DNA from: Saccharomonospora viridis DSM 43017
GTDB lineage: Bacteria > Actinomycetota > Actinomycetes > Mycobacteriales > Pseudonocardiaceae
Assembly: GCF_000023865.1 (NCBI RefSeq)
Contig: NC_013159.1
Span: 3,932,001 to 3,996,000 of the forward strand
Length of the DNA stretch: 64,000 nucleotides
Direction of reading: 5' to 3'
How positions within the stretch are numbered: the first letter of the stretch is position 1; every line of letters starts with the position of its first letter. Positions 8,842 through 16,791 of this stretch are shown one piece after another. The notes below the pieces were generated by a model that was given only the letters and a program-made list of their open reading frames with translations, ran no database searches and had not been told where the DNA came from. Made by a program: the position numbers and the translations under genes.

Positions 8842-10089
8842 CTAACCGCGCTCCACGCCGTTGTTCGCCCTGGCAGCCTCGGCCCGTTCCCGCTCCGCCA
8901 ACTCGGCGTGCAGTTCCCGCAACAGCTGCCGATCACGCTCGGACAGCTGGGGATCGTCGAGGTCCAGTTCGGGAAGCGAGTCCGTGTCCAGGCCCGCGAT
9001 CTTCCTGCCTTTTTCGGAGTCCTCGGCGATGGCGGCGCGTAGCTGCGCCACTTCCTCCGGGCTCATCTCGGTGGTCTCGGCGACCCGGTTCTCCAACTGG
9101 GCCAGCTCCTCGGCGGAGAACGACTTCTTGTCGGGTTTCTCCAGCGCGTGCTTGGCGGGCTTCGGGGAATCGACGGACTTACCGGACTCGGTGGACGCAG
9201 CGGATTTCGCGGGCTCCGATGAAACCGACGGCGACTCGATGTACCCGGCCTGCCCTGCGGACTCGGCGTCCGCCTGCTGCGGGATCGGCAGCGGACTGTC
9301 CGCACGGGCGGCCGGAACCTCGACGGACCCGGACTCCGGCTCGGAAAAACGTGGTGGCTCCGCGATGGCATGCCGCGCGGATTCGGTCCGCGCGCTCGCC
9401 GCACCCGCAGTGATCTTGCGGGACGACCGTGAGGTCGAACCGCTCGTGGTGGACCCGGGGTTACCGGAGGCCAGCCACACCGACGTGGCGGCGGCGAGCG
9501 CGGCCTCGTGGTACTCGGTGCGCTCGGCGTTCGGGCCGGTCACCTCCACGACCGCGCGAATACCGTTCCTGCGCAGGGCGTCGTCCACCCGGAAGGCGAT
9601 CGCGGGCGGATGCGCCTCAGGACCGACCTCGATGAGCACCACCCGCTGCGGCAGCGGACCGGGCACGCTCCCCGCGGGGGTGTTGCGCCACACCGCGTGC
9701 ACCGAACGCAGGTCGGGCAGGACCTGCAAAGTCCGGTCGAGCGCCTTCGCGATACCGGCCTCGGGATTGTTGTCGCTGGTGAAGCGGTGGGTGTGGCCGG
9801 GGACCGACTCGCTGACCGTGAGCTGGTCGGCCAATGCCGTGTCCGAGCGACTCAACTCCAGTACGACGGCGAGTTCTCGCTGCTCACTCGGGCGGACCAT
9901 GATCCGCCCGGCGATGAGCGCGCCGACGACCAATTCGGCGGCGTCGTCCAGATGCGAACGAGCGACCAGTTCACGTGCCTCGGAAAGCGCGCTGTCGTCG
10001 AGTCGCCCCGCCAGTGCCAGCAGGATGTTGTGCAGCCTCAGCGGTACAGCGAAGCCGTCCTTAGGCAGACTCTCGTGAACGTCCACCAT
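8842..10089 (-). CDS. Conserved unknown protein A, homologous to its upstream neighbour
   Basis: A 415-residue protein with no recognised domain. Residues about 18-207 align with the whole of the 211-residue protein encoded next to it: both share an LAGRL-x-D segment near the N terminus, an FT-x(3)-P stretch, a D-x(2)-V-x(2)-WR motif and YH-x-AALA (residues 193-199 here). Residues about 210-330 are Ser, Pro, Ala and Glu rich and probably disordered. Residues 331-415 are highly charged with helical heptads. No signal peptide or membrane segment is present, so it is likely cytosolic. It starts with ATG after GGAGACCGGGG. Confidence 0.75.
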   Translation of the reverse strand: MVDVHESLPKDGFAVPLRLHNILLALAGRLDDSALSEARELVARSHLDDAAELVVGALIAGRIMVRPSEQRELAVVLELSRSDTALADQLTVSESVPGHTHRFTSDNNPEAGIAKALDRTLQVLPDLRSVHAVWRNTPAGSVPGPLPQRVVLIEVGPEAHPPAIAFRVDDALRRNGIRAVVEVTGPNAERTEYHEAALAAATSVWLASGNPGSTTSGSTSRSSRKITAGAASARTESARHAIAEPPRFSEPESGSVEVPAARADSPLPIPQQADAESAGQAGYIESPSVSSEPAKSAASTESGKSVDSPKPAKHALEKPDKKSFSAEELAQLENRVAETTEMSPEEVAQLRAAIAEDSEKGRKIAGLDTDSLPELDLDDPQLSERDRQLLRELHAELAERERAEAARANNGVERG

Positions 10090-10124
10090 CCCCGGTCTCC
10101 CTCCAGCCCGCTACCGAGCGAGCG

Positions 10125-10760
10125 TCATGCGGGTACAAGCCTGTGTTGACCGGCGTCCACGGCTCCCACGCACACGAACCGGGAATTCGCGAGCGCCGCC
10201 TGGTGATAGGCGGGCAGCTCGATCTTTGTCGGCAGGACTTCGACGCTAGGCGCTTCGTCACCCAGAACCCGGAGGACCCGCTGCAATTCCCCAGTAAGAC
10301 GAGGCAGGCCCGAGACCGCGGTGACCAGGAGAATCCGCTTGGGTTCCCCCTCAGCGGACTCACGGTCATGCCGCCAGCTCTCCCTGACCTCTCCCACGTC
10401 CGGGCGCCCCCGCAACGTTGCGTGAATCACCACGGACACCGAATCGACGGTATTCACCCAATCAGGTGCTCCCGTCGTGAATGTGTACCGGTTCTCGGAC
10501 GGGGCGTCTACCCCAAGTGCCGAACTCACCTCGTGCCAATCGGCCCCGTGCGGAATGAGACCCGCGACCAGCAGGCGATACTCCGATTGGTCCAAATCAA
10601 TCCTGTGCTTCAGCAAAGTCTTCGGCAGGGTGCGCGCCAGGGTGCCCATCGCGCCTTCGCCGAGCCAGTCCCGGAACCGCCACAGCAGCCGATCGGGCAA
10701 CCGCCCCGCCAGCCGCAACAACAGCTCGTGACAGGAGCTTTCGATGTCCGGGTCCATCAC
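10125..10760 (-). CDS. Conserved unknown protein B, paralogue of protein A
   Basis: A 211-residue protein that lacks the disordered and charged C-terminal parts of protein A but matches its N-terminal half. Shared points are LRLAGRLPD (16-23), FTTGAPD (94-100), DVGEVRESWR (121-130), a hydrophobic strand KRILLVTAV (141-149) and YHQAALA (185-191). The start GTG at 10760 overlaps the stop of ridA (GTGA), with an ATG one codon later. This coupling to ridA suggests a linked role. No catalytic motif is visible. Confidence 0.75.
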   Translation of the reverse strand: MMDPDIESSCHELLLRLAGRLPDRLLWRFRDWLGEGAMGTLARTLPKTLLKHRIDLDQSEYRLLVAGLIPHGADWHEVSSALGVDAPSENRYTFTTGAPDWVNTVDSVSVVIHATLRGRPDVGEVRESWRHDRESAEGEPKRILLVTAVSGLPRLTGELQRVLRVLGDEAPSVEVLPTKIELPAYHQAALANSRFVCVGAVDAGQHRLVPA

Positions 10761-11212
10761 GCGACCTCCACGGTCAACTCCACCTCGACCGGTGCCCCCA
10801 GCGGCAGCTCGGCGACCCCGACGGCCGCCCGCGCGTGCGCGCCCGCGTCACCGAAGATCTCACCCAACACTTCGGAGGCACCGTTGATGACGGCGGGCTG
10901 ACCCCCGAACCCCTCGCTCGACGCCACGTAGCCGACAACCTTCACGATCCGGACCACCGAGTCGATGCCGACGAGATCGTGGACGGCGGCGAGCGCGTTC
11001 AACACGGCCGTGCGTGCGTGCTGCTTGGCCTCCTCCGGGCTGACCTCGGCACCGACCTTGCCGGTCGCCGCCAGCTCACCGTCGACGAACGGCAACTGTC
11101 CGGAGGTGTAGACGTAGGAACCCGTACGCACGGCCGGGACGTAAGCCGCGACCGGAGCCGCGACGGCGGGCAGTTCGATGCCGAGCTCCGTCAGCCTCGC
11201 GCTCCATTTCAT
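10757..11212 (-). CDS. RidA/YjgF/YER057c family protein
   Basis: A 151-residue RidA-fold protein, corresponding to Rv3678c. RidA proteins deaminate reactive enamine/imine intermediates made by PLP enzymes. The key Arg is present as Arg128 in HARAAVGVAELP, the equivalent of the substrate-binding Arg of archetypal RidA. The family here belongs to the longer actinobacterial subgroup, so imine deaminase activity is likely but not assured. It lies 11 bases after the DUF4177 gene and overlaps protein B by 4 bases. Confidence 0.9.
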   Translation of the reverse strand: MKWSARLTELGIELPAVAAPVAAYVPAVRTGSYVYTSGQLPFVDGELAATGKVGAEVSPEEAKQHARTAVLNALAAVHDLVGIDSVVRIVKVVGYVASSEGFGGQPAVINGASEVLGEIFGDAGAHARAAVGVAELPLGAPVEVELTVEVA

Positions 11213-11223
11213 GGCCGGTCCCC

Positions 11224-11385
11224 TCAGTTCTTCGGACGCTTGAGATAGGCGACGTGCTGCTCACCGCTCGGGTTGGGCAGGACCGTGACCAGCTCCCAGC
11301 CGTCCTCGCCCCACTGGTCGAGAATCTGCTTGGTGGCGTGGATCAACAGGGGCACCGTGGCGTATTCCCACTTCGTGTCACTCAT
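11224..11385 (-). CDS. DUF4177 small protein
   Basis: A 53-residue protein beginning MSDTKWEYATVPLL and containing GEDGWELVTVLPNP, the hallmark of the DUF4177 family. It matches Rv3678A in position. It is the first gene of the minus-strand run to the MBL gene. Only 33 bases separate its ATG from the divergent GTG of the small membrane protein, so both promoters must fit in or next to that gap. Function unknown. Confidence 0.85.
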   Translation of the reverse strand: MSDTKWEYATVPLLIHATKQILDQWGEDGWELVTVLPNPSGEQHVAYLKRPKN

Positions 11386-11418
11386 GCTGAAACACCCTAA
11401 CCACTAACGTCTCCCTCT

Positions 11419-11667
11419 GTGGAAGCATGGCGTATCTTCGCGACGGCACTGCTGGCCGTTCCGGGTGTGATCGGGGTACTGCTCGCCATGGCCGAGGCCA
11501 GGGAACGCACGGGACGGTCCGCCACCGTCGCGATCACCGGCCTGGTCGGTGTCACGGCACTGGCCGTGGCCTGCTTCCTGACACTCACCGTATTGCCCGG
11601 TACGGCAGCCTGGACACTCGCCGGTGTCGTCGCGGTCACCGTGAGCGTGCTCGCGCTGGCGAGCTGA
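11419..11667 (+). CDS. Small membrane protein, unknown
   Basis: An 82-residue protein with three hydrophobic segments (about residues 5-24, 36-58 and 60-81) separated by a short charged loop EARERTGR. GTG at 11419 follows a gap of 33 bases from the divergent DUF4177 gene. It ends 16 bases before the first ArsA-like ATPase gene and is probably in the same transcript. No family is recognised. Confidence 0.65.
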   Translation: MEAWRIFATALLAVPGVIGVLLAMAEARERTGRSATVAITGLVGVTALAVACFLTLTVLPGTAAWTLAGVVAVTVSVLALAS

Positions 11668-11683
11668 ACATCCGTGGAAACTT

Positions 11684-12706
11684 GTGGATACCCTTCGAAA
11701 CGTGACCCTCCTGCCTGGTTGGACCGACCAACTCGCACGAACCCGGCTGCACTTCGTCACAGGCAAAGGCGGCACCGGCAAAACGACTCTCGCCGCGTCC
11801 CTGGCCCTCGCGTTGGCCCGGGGTGGGCGGCGCGTGTTGCTCGTGGAGGTCGAGGGAAGGCAGGGCTTCGCCCAGGTCTTCGACACCGAACCACTGCCGT
11901 ACGCCGAGCAGCGCATCGCATCCGCCCCCGGCGGCGGCGAGGTGCGCGCCCTGCACATCGACGTCGAGGCCGCGCTGCTCGAGTACTTCGAGATGTTCTA
12001 CAACCTCGGCTTCGCAGGGCGGACACTACGCAGGATGGGCGCCATCGAGTTCGCCACGACACTCGCCCCCGGGCTGCGGGACGTCCTGCTCACCGGCAAG
12101 ATCAAGGAATGCGTGGGTCGCACCGACTCCGACGGCAGGCACGTCTACGACGCCGTGGTGGTCGACGCACCGCCCACGGGCCGGGTCGTGAAGTTCCTCG
12201 ACGTGACCAAGGCCCTGACCGACGTCGCCAGGACCGGCCCCATCCGGGGACAAGCCGAGGGCGTGGTCCGACTGCTGCACTCGGGCGACACGGCCGTGCA
12301 TCTGGTGACGCTGTTGGAGGAGATGCCGGTGCGGGAAACGCTCGACGCCGTCGCGGAGCTCGACGAGGCGGACCTGCGTCCGGGCGCTGTACTGGTGAAC
12401 CGGGTACGGCCGCCCCGGCTACCCGAACGTCTGTTGACTCCCGCCGCGGACGGGCGGGTCGACGCGGAGAAGATCCGTTCCGGGCTCGTCTCGGCCGGGC
12501 TTGATCTGCCCGACTCCACCATCGACGCGTTGGTGTCCGAAACCATCGAACACGCCATCGGGATCGCGGCGGAACAACGTTCGGCCGAGCAATTGGCCGA
12601 GGCGGACCTGCCGACGTTGCGACTGACGGACCTCTCCGGTGGCGTCGACGTGGCCGGTCTGTACGAGCTGGCCGACTCCCTGGTGGAACAGGGGGTACGG
12701 CTGTGA
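11684..12706 (+). CDS. ArsA/Get3-like ATPase, first subunit (Rv3679-like)
   Basis: A 340-residue P-loop ATPase of the ArsA/Get3/MinD class, the same length as Rv3679. The deviant Walker [10 protein letters not shown] (27-35) retains the signature Lys28 that reaches across the dimer. VVDAPPTGR is the switch/Walker B region. In mycobacteria Rv3679 and Rv3680 act together as a Get3-like pair and affect envelope homeostasis. No metal-binding Cys cluster of arsenite pumps is seen. The GTG start of the next ATPase overlaps this stop by 4 bases, consistent with a heteromeric complex. Confidence 0.92.
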   Translation: MDTLRNVTLLPGWTDQLARTRLHFVTGKGGTGKTTLAASLALALARGGRRVLLVEVEGRQGFAQVFDTEPLPYAEQRIASAPGGGEVRALHIDVEAALLEYFEMFYNLGFAGRTLRRMGAIEFATTLAPGLRDVLLTGKIKECVGRTDSDGRHVYDAVVVDAPPTGRVVKFLDVTKALTDVARTGPIRGQAEGVVRLLHSGDTAVHLVTLLEEMPVRETLDAVAELDEADLRPGAVLVNRVRPPRLPERLLTPAADGRVDAEKIRSGLVSAGLDLPDSTIDALVSETIEHAIGIAAEQRSAEQLAEADLPTLRLTDLSGGVDVAGLYELADSLVEQGVRL

Positions 12707-13827
12707 CCCCCTCGCTCGACATCGACGGACTCCTCGACAACCGCGAGACCCGGGTGGTGGTCTGCTGCGGCTCCGGTGGTGTCGGTAAGACCACGACCGC
12801 GGCCGCGTTGGCCCTACGCGCGGCCGAGCGGGGACGCCAGACCGTGGTACTGACCATCGACCCCGCACGCAGGCTCGCGCAGGCCCTCGGACTGCGCGAG
12901 CTCGGCAACGAACCGAGGAAGGTGAACGTCGCCGGGTTCGAACCCGAGGGTGAACTGTGGGCGATGATGTTGGACATGCGGCGCACCTTCGACGACATGG
13001 TGCGCAGGCACGCGGGTCCGGAACGGGCGGAACAACTGCTGTCCAACCCCTTCTACCAGACCATCTCCACGTCGTTCTCCGGCACACAGGAGTACATGGC
13101 GATGGAGAAACTCGGCCAGCTCGCGGCCACCGGTGAATGGGACCTCATCGTCGTGGACACCCCTCCGAGTCGCTCGGCGTTGGACTTCCTCGACGCTCCC
13201 AACCGGCTGTCCGCCGCGCTCGACGGTCGCATGATCCGCCTGCTGACCAGCCCCGCGAGAGCCGGTGGTTGGGGCCTGCGCAAAGTCGTGAGCGCGGGGT
13301 TCTCGATGTTCTCCAAAGCCGTGTCCACCATCCTGGGCGGCCAACTGCTCGCCGACGCCTCAGCGTTCATGCAGGCGTTCGACTCGACGTTCGGCGGCTT
13401 CCGGGAACGCGCCGGCAAGACCGCGGAACTGCTGCGGTCGAAGGGCACGGCGTTCCTCGTGGTCGCCGCGCCCGAACCCGACGCACTCCGGGAGGCCAGC
13501 TATTTCGTCGAACGACTGTCCTCGGAGTCGATGCCGCTGGCCGGGCTCGTCGCCAACCGGACCCATCCCGTGCTCGCGGATCTGTCGGCCAGCACCGCGC
13601 TCGCCGCAGCGGAGGCATTGGAACGTGACGACAGCGCCCCACTCGCGGCGGCGGTGTTGCGGCTGCACGCCGACCGAGTGGAGATTTCGAATCGTGAGAA
13701 GCGGCTGCTCGCACGATTCACCAAAGCGCATCCACACGTCGCCGTGACCACGGTGCCCGCCCTGCCGAGCGATGTTCACGACATCAGCGGCCTCCGCGAC
13801 ATCGGTAACCGCATGGCGAGCGAATAG
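12703..13827 (+). CDS. ArsA/Get3-like ATPase, second subunit (Rv3680-like)
   Basis: A 374-residue ATPase paralogous to the preceding one and coupled to it by a GTGA overlap. Its Walker A is [10 protein letters not shown] (22-31): the position of the ArsA/Get3 signature lysine is Ser24, so this subunit may bind nucleotide differently from its partner. [17 protein letters not shown] is the switch region, followed by a long amphipathic and hydrophobic middle part (about 165-215), as in Get3-type client grooves. It converges on whiB4 with a gap of 46 bases that contains a short duplication. Confidence 0.92.
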   Translation: MTPSLDIDGLLDNRETRVVVCCGSGGVGKTTTAAALALRAAERGRQTVVLTIDPARRLAQALGLRELGNEPRKVNVAGFEPEGELWAMMLDMRRTFDDMVRRHAGPERAEQLLSNPFYQTISTSFSGTQEYMAMEKLGQLAATGEWDLIVVDTPPSRSALDFLDAPNRLSAALDGRMIRLLTSPARAGGWGLRKVVSAGFSMFSKAVSTILGGQLLADASAFMQAFDSTFGGFRERAGKTAELLRSKGTAFLVVAAPEPDALREASYFVERLSSESMPLAGLVANRTHPVLADLSASTALAAAEALERDDSAPLAAAVLRLHADRVEISNREKRLLARFTKAHPHVAVTTVPALPSDVHDISGLRDIGNRMASE

Positions 13828-13851
13828 TCCGCCGAGCCCGGTTCTCCGCGG

Positions 13852-13889
13852 TTTTCAGGAAACGCTCTGCTTTTCAGGAAACACTCTGC
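13852..13889. repeat. 19-bp tandem duplication of the whiB4 3' end
   Basis: TTTTCAGGAAACGCTCTGC (13852-13870) is followed directly by the same 19 bases with one G-to-A difference (13871-13889). The second copy contains the whiB4 stop codon and last codons; the first copy lies beyond the stop. This looks like a replication-slippage duplication. Confidence 0.9.
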
Positions 13890-14170
13890 GCCGGCTCGTA
13901 TTCCCGTTTGGCCGATTCGAGCAGGTCACGCCAGCTCGACACCTCCGGCCGCCTGCGCAGCAACGCACGACGCTCGCGTTCGGTCATCCCTCCCCAGACG
14001 CCGAAATCGATGCGGTTGTCCAACGCCTCGGCCAGACATTCAGTGCGTACCGGACAGCCCATACACACCAGCTTGGCCCTGTTCTGCTCGGCTCCGCGCA
14101 CGAACAGACCATCCGGATCGGTGTCGCGGCAAGACGCATGAACGCGCCAGTCCGAGTAGATGTACTTCAT
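13874..14170 (-). CDS. whiB4: WhiB-family iron-sulphur regulator, WhiB4-like
   Basis: A 98-residue WhiB protein. Cys14, Cys36, Cys39 and Cys45 ligate the [4Fe-4S] cluster, GVWGG (57-61) is the family turn, and a basic helix TERERRALLRRRPE follows for DNA contact. ATG at 14170 was chosen because AGGAG precedes it at 8 bases; an in-frame start at 14224 would add 18 residues. The place between the ArsA-like pair and the penicillin-binding protein is that of whiB4 (Rv3681c), a redox sensor controlling antioxidant genes in mycobacteria. Confidence 0.93.
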   Translation of the reverse strand: MKYIYSDWRVHASCRDTDPDGLFVRGAEQNRAKLVCMGCPVRTECLAEALDNRIDFGVWGGMTERERRALLRRRPEVSSWRDLLESAKREYEPAQSVS

Positions 14171-14431
14171 ACCCCCAGCTCCTACCTTGTTACGACCGAC
14201 AGGCAGGTAGGCAACGATGCGCACGATGCGCGCCCCCCGCGTGTAGGTCCCTCTGCACTCACGTCCCTCCGACGACGCCTCCCCTGGCGCCGTTCCCGTG
14301 AGTCGTTGACGGACTGTAGGGGTTGATCGGTTCCCTCGCCAACCCCCACACGGTCATTTGTTATCAGATGGGCTCTCGGCGGAAGGGAACGGGCCACCAC
14401 GATCACACCTCACTATGCGTAGGCTAAGTAC
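14171..14431. promoter_or_regulatory. Divergent promoter region whiB4 / PBP
   Basis: A 261-base divergent gap. TAGGCT at 14420-14425 fits a -10 hexamer and would place transcription start at or very near the GTG at 14432, so the PBP mRNA is probably leaderless. No operator symmetry was found. Confidence 0.4.
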
Positions 14432-16594
14432 GTGAGTATCCGGAGCGGTCTGTTCAAGCTGTTGGGTCTGTGCCTGCTCGCAGGCGTCCTTGTCGCCGGG
14501 ATTCTGTTTCCCGTTACCGGAGCCGCGGGCGTGGTCGCCAATCAGGCAAGTGACACGGTGGACTCGATGTCGACCGACCTTGCCGAGGAGCCTCCCCCAC
14601 TAATCACGACCCTCACCGACAGGGATGGCAAACCAATCGCCACCCTGTACGACCAGTACCGCATTCCCACTGCCCCGGACGAGATTTCCGAGGCCATGAA
14701 GTGGGCGATGATCTCGGTGGAGGACCGCCGTTTCTACGATCATCACGGCGTCGACTGGAAAGGCACGCTCCGCGCCGCCATCACCAACACTTCCGGGGGT
14801 GACACCCAGGGCGCTTCCACGTTGACACAACAGTATGTGAAAAATTATCTGATCAATGTCACTCACCGGGGTGACACACTGGGGCAACAAAAAGCTCAGG
14901 AAGTGTCGATAGCCCGGAAACTCAAGGAAGCCCAGATCGCCATTCAGCTGGAAACGAAGATGACGAAGGAGGAAATCCTCACCGGATACCTCAACGTCGT
15001 CGAGTTCTCCCGGCAAATTTACGGTGTCGGCGCAGCGGCCCGCGCCTATTTCAACACCGAGGCTTCGAAACTCACGGTGCCCCAGGCCGCCCTTCTGGCC
15101 GGCATGGTGAACAACCCCGCCGTGCTGGACCCCTGGAACAATCCGGAAGGGGCGAAGAAACGGCGCAACTTCGTGCTCGACAAAATGGTCGAAAACCGCA
15201 AATTGGACCCCGAGGACGCTGAACGGATCAAGGAGGAACCGTTGGGCGTGCTCCCCGGTGGTCCGAACAAACCCGCGTCCACCTGCATCAGCGCGAAACC
15301 GGCGTACGGCTTCTTCTGTCAATACGTCGAGGACTACCTGATCGACCTCGGCATGGACAAGGACGACCTCTACACGGGTGGTTACACCATTCGCACGACG
15401 ATGGACTCCAAGGCCACCGAGGTCGCCAAGGACGCGGTCGAGAAGGAGGTCAGCAAGACCGAACCCAACGTCGCCAACACGCTGTCCCTGGTGAAACCGG
15501 GCAAGGACCGGCACGAGGTGGTCGCGCTCGTCGCCAACAAGGACTACGGCACGGACAAGGAAGCCGGACAGGCCTCACAGGGTCTGCCGTACGACGTCTT
15601 CAACGTCACGGGCGCCGGCTCCAGCTACAAGATCTTCACCGCCGCCGCCACGCTGGAGCAGCGCAAGTACGGCATCTTCGACACGGTCCCGGTGCCGAAC
15701 TTCCACGTCTCCCCGGTGTTCAACTGGGGTGGCGAACACTGCCCGACCCGGCCTTCGGGCATCCGCACCTACTGCGTCAAGAACGCCAGCGACGGTGGCG
15801 ACACCTCGATGTCCCTGCAGGACGCTCTGGCCAAATCGCCCAACACCACGTTCGTCATCCTCGAAGAGGAAGTGGGCATGAAGGCGGTGGTCGAAATGGC
15901 CAGCAAACTGGGCCTGCGCAAGACGATGGCGTCGCGGCCCGCCGACGGGAACGTGCCCGACCCCGACCACGAGCGGCCCGAGTACAGCATGAACCAGATC
16001 GAGTTCTACGGGCCGAACGAGTTGGCACCGCAGGGCCGGGGGATGTTCACGCTCGGCGCCAGTCCCGTCAGTGGCCTGGAGATGGCCAACGTCGCCGCGA
16101 CGATCATGAGTGGTGGCGTGTGGTGCCCGCCCACACCGATCCTGGAGGTCATCAACCGGGGCGGCAAGGAGTTCCCGGTCAAGGACAAGCCCTGCGAGCA
16201 GGTGGTACCGGAGGGCTTGGCGAACACGCTCGCCGTCGGCCTGAGCAAGGACACCGCCCCCGGCGGCACGGCGTACAACGCCGCCTCCTCGGCGGGCTGG
16301 GACCGCCCGATGCTCGGTAAGACCGGGACGACGCAGTTCCAGGGGTCGGCCACCTTCGTCGGTGCGACCCCGCAGCTGGCCGGCGCGGCGATGATCTTCC
16401 GACCGGACCTGCCGCACGGTGGCCTGGTCGACGGTGGCCCCGGCAACGTCCATGCGACCAGTTACGGAAACAGCAACATGTTCGGCGGTAAGACGCCGGC
16501 GCGCACCTGGTTCAGGGCGATGAAGCCGATCATGGAGGGACTGCCCAAGAAGCCACTTCCGGAACCCGACCCGCACTACGCGAAGGTGCGGTAG
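14432..16594 (+). CDS. ponA2: Bifunctional class A penicillin-binding protein (PonA2-like)
   Basis: A 720-residue peptidoglycan synthase with one N-terminal membrane anchor (8-33). The GT51 transglycosylase domain shows SVEDRRFYDHHG with catalytic Glu97 and GASTLTQQYVKNY. The transpeptidase domain shows SSYK (Ser397, Lys400), SPN (469-471) and KTG (630-632). Synteny with whiB4 and the metallophosphoesterase identifies it as the PonA2 (Rv3682) counterpart, but it ends soon after the transpeptidase and lacks the C-terminal PASTA domain of mycobacterial PonA2. Six cysteines outside the membrane part may form disulphides. Confidence 0.93.
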   Translation: MSIRSGLFKLLGLCLLAGVLVAGILFPVTGAAGVVANQASDTVDSMSTDLAEEPPPLITTLTDRDGKPIATLYDQYRIPTAPDEISEAMKWAMISVEDRRFYDHHGVDWKGTLRAAITNTSGGDTQGASTLTQQYVKNYLINVTHRGDTLGQQKAQEVSIARKLKEAQIAIQLETKMTKEEILTGYLNVVEFSRQIYGVGAAARAYFNTEASKLTVPQAALLAGMVNNPAVLDPWNNPEGAKKRRNFVLDKMVENRKLDPEDAERIKEEPLGVLPGGPNKPASTCISAKPAYGFFCQYVEDYLIDLGMDKDDLYTGGYTIRTTMDSKATEVAKDAVEKEVSKTEPNVANTLSLVKPGKDRHEVVALVANKDYGTDKEAGQASQGLPYDVFNVTGAGSSYKIFTAAATLEQRKYGIFDTVPVPNFHVSPVFNWGGEHCPTRPSGIRTYCVKNASDGGDTSMSLQDALAKSPNTTFVILEEEVGMKAVVEMASKLGLRKTMASRPADGNVPDPDHERPEYSMNQIEFYGPNELAPQGRGMFTLGASPVSGLEMANVAATIMSGGVWCPPTPILEVINRGGKEFPVKDKPCEQVVPEGLANTLAVGLSKDTAPGGTAYNAASSAGWDRPMLGKTGTTQFQGSATFVGATPQLAGAAMIFRPDLPHGGLVDGGPGNVHATSYGNSNMFGGKTPARTWFRAMKPIMEGLPKKPLPEPDPHYAKVR

Positions 16595-16607
16595 CGCACC
16601 AGGACGA

Positions 16608-16640
16608 ACGCCCGGTTCCCCTGGAAGAGGAACCGGGCGT
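16608..16640 (+). terminator. Terminator hairpin after PBP gene
   Basis: ACGCCCGGTTCC (16608-16619) and GGAACCGGGCGT (16629-16640) pair perfectly over a nine-base loop, and GACG/CGTC extends the stem past one bulged base. It starts 14 bases after the stop codon. Confidence 0.8.
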
Positions 16641-16791
16641 CGTCATGTGAACCCTTATGTGACGAGCGACACACTAGACCGTTCAGGTATTTTTTGCGCT
16701 CCGAGTGGTGGCAAAGCATTCGCACCCCTTACAGGGCACGGTGAATCGACCATCATAACGCGTACGCTCGGTAACACACGTCGCTTCAAGG

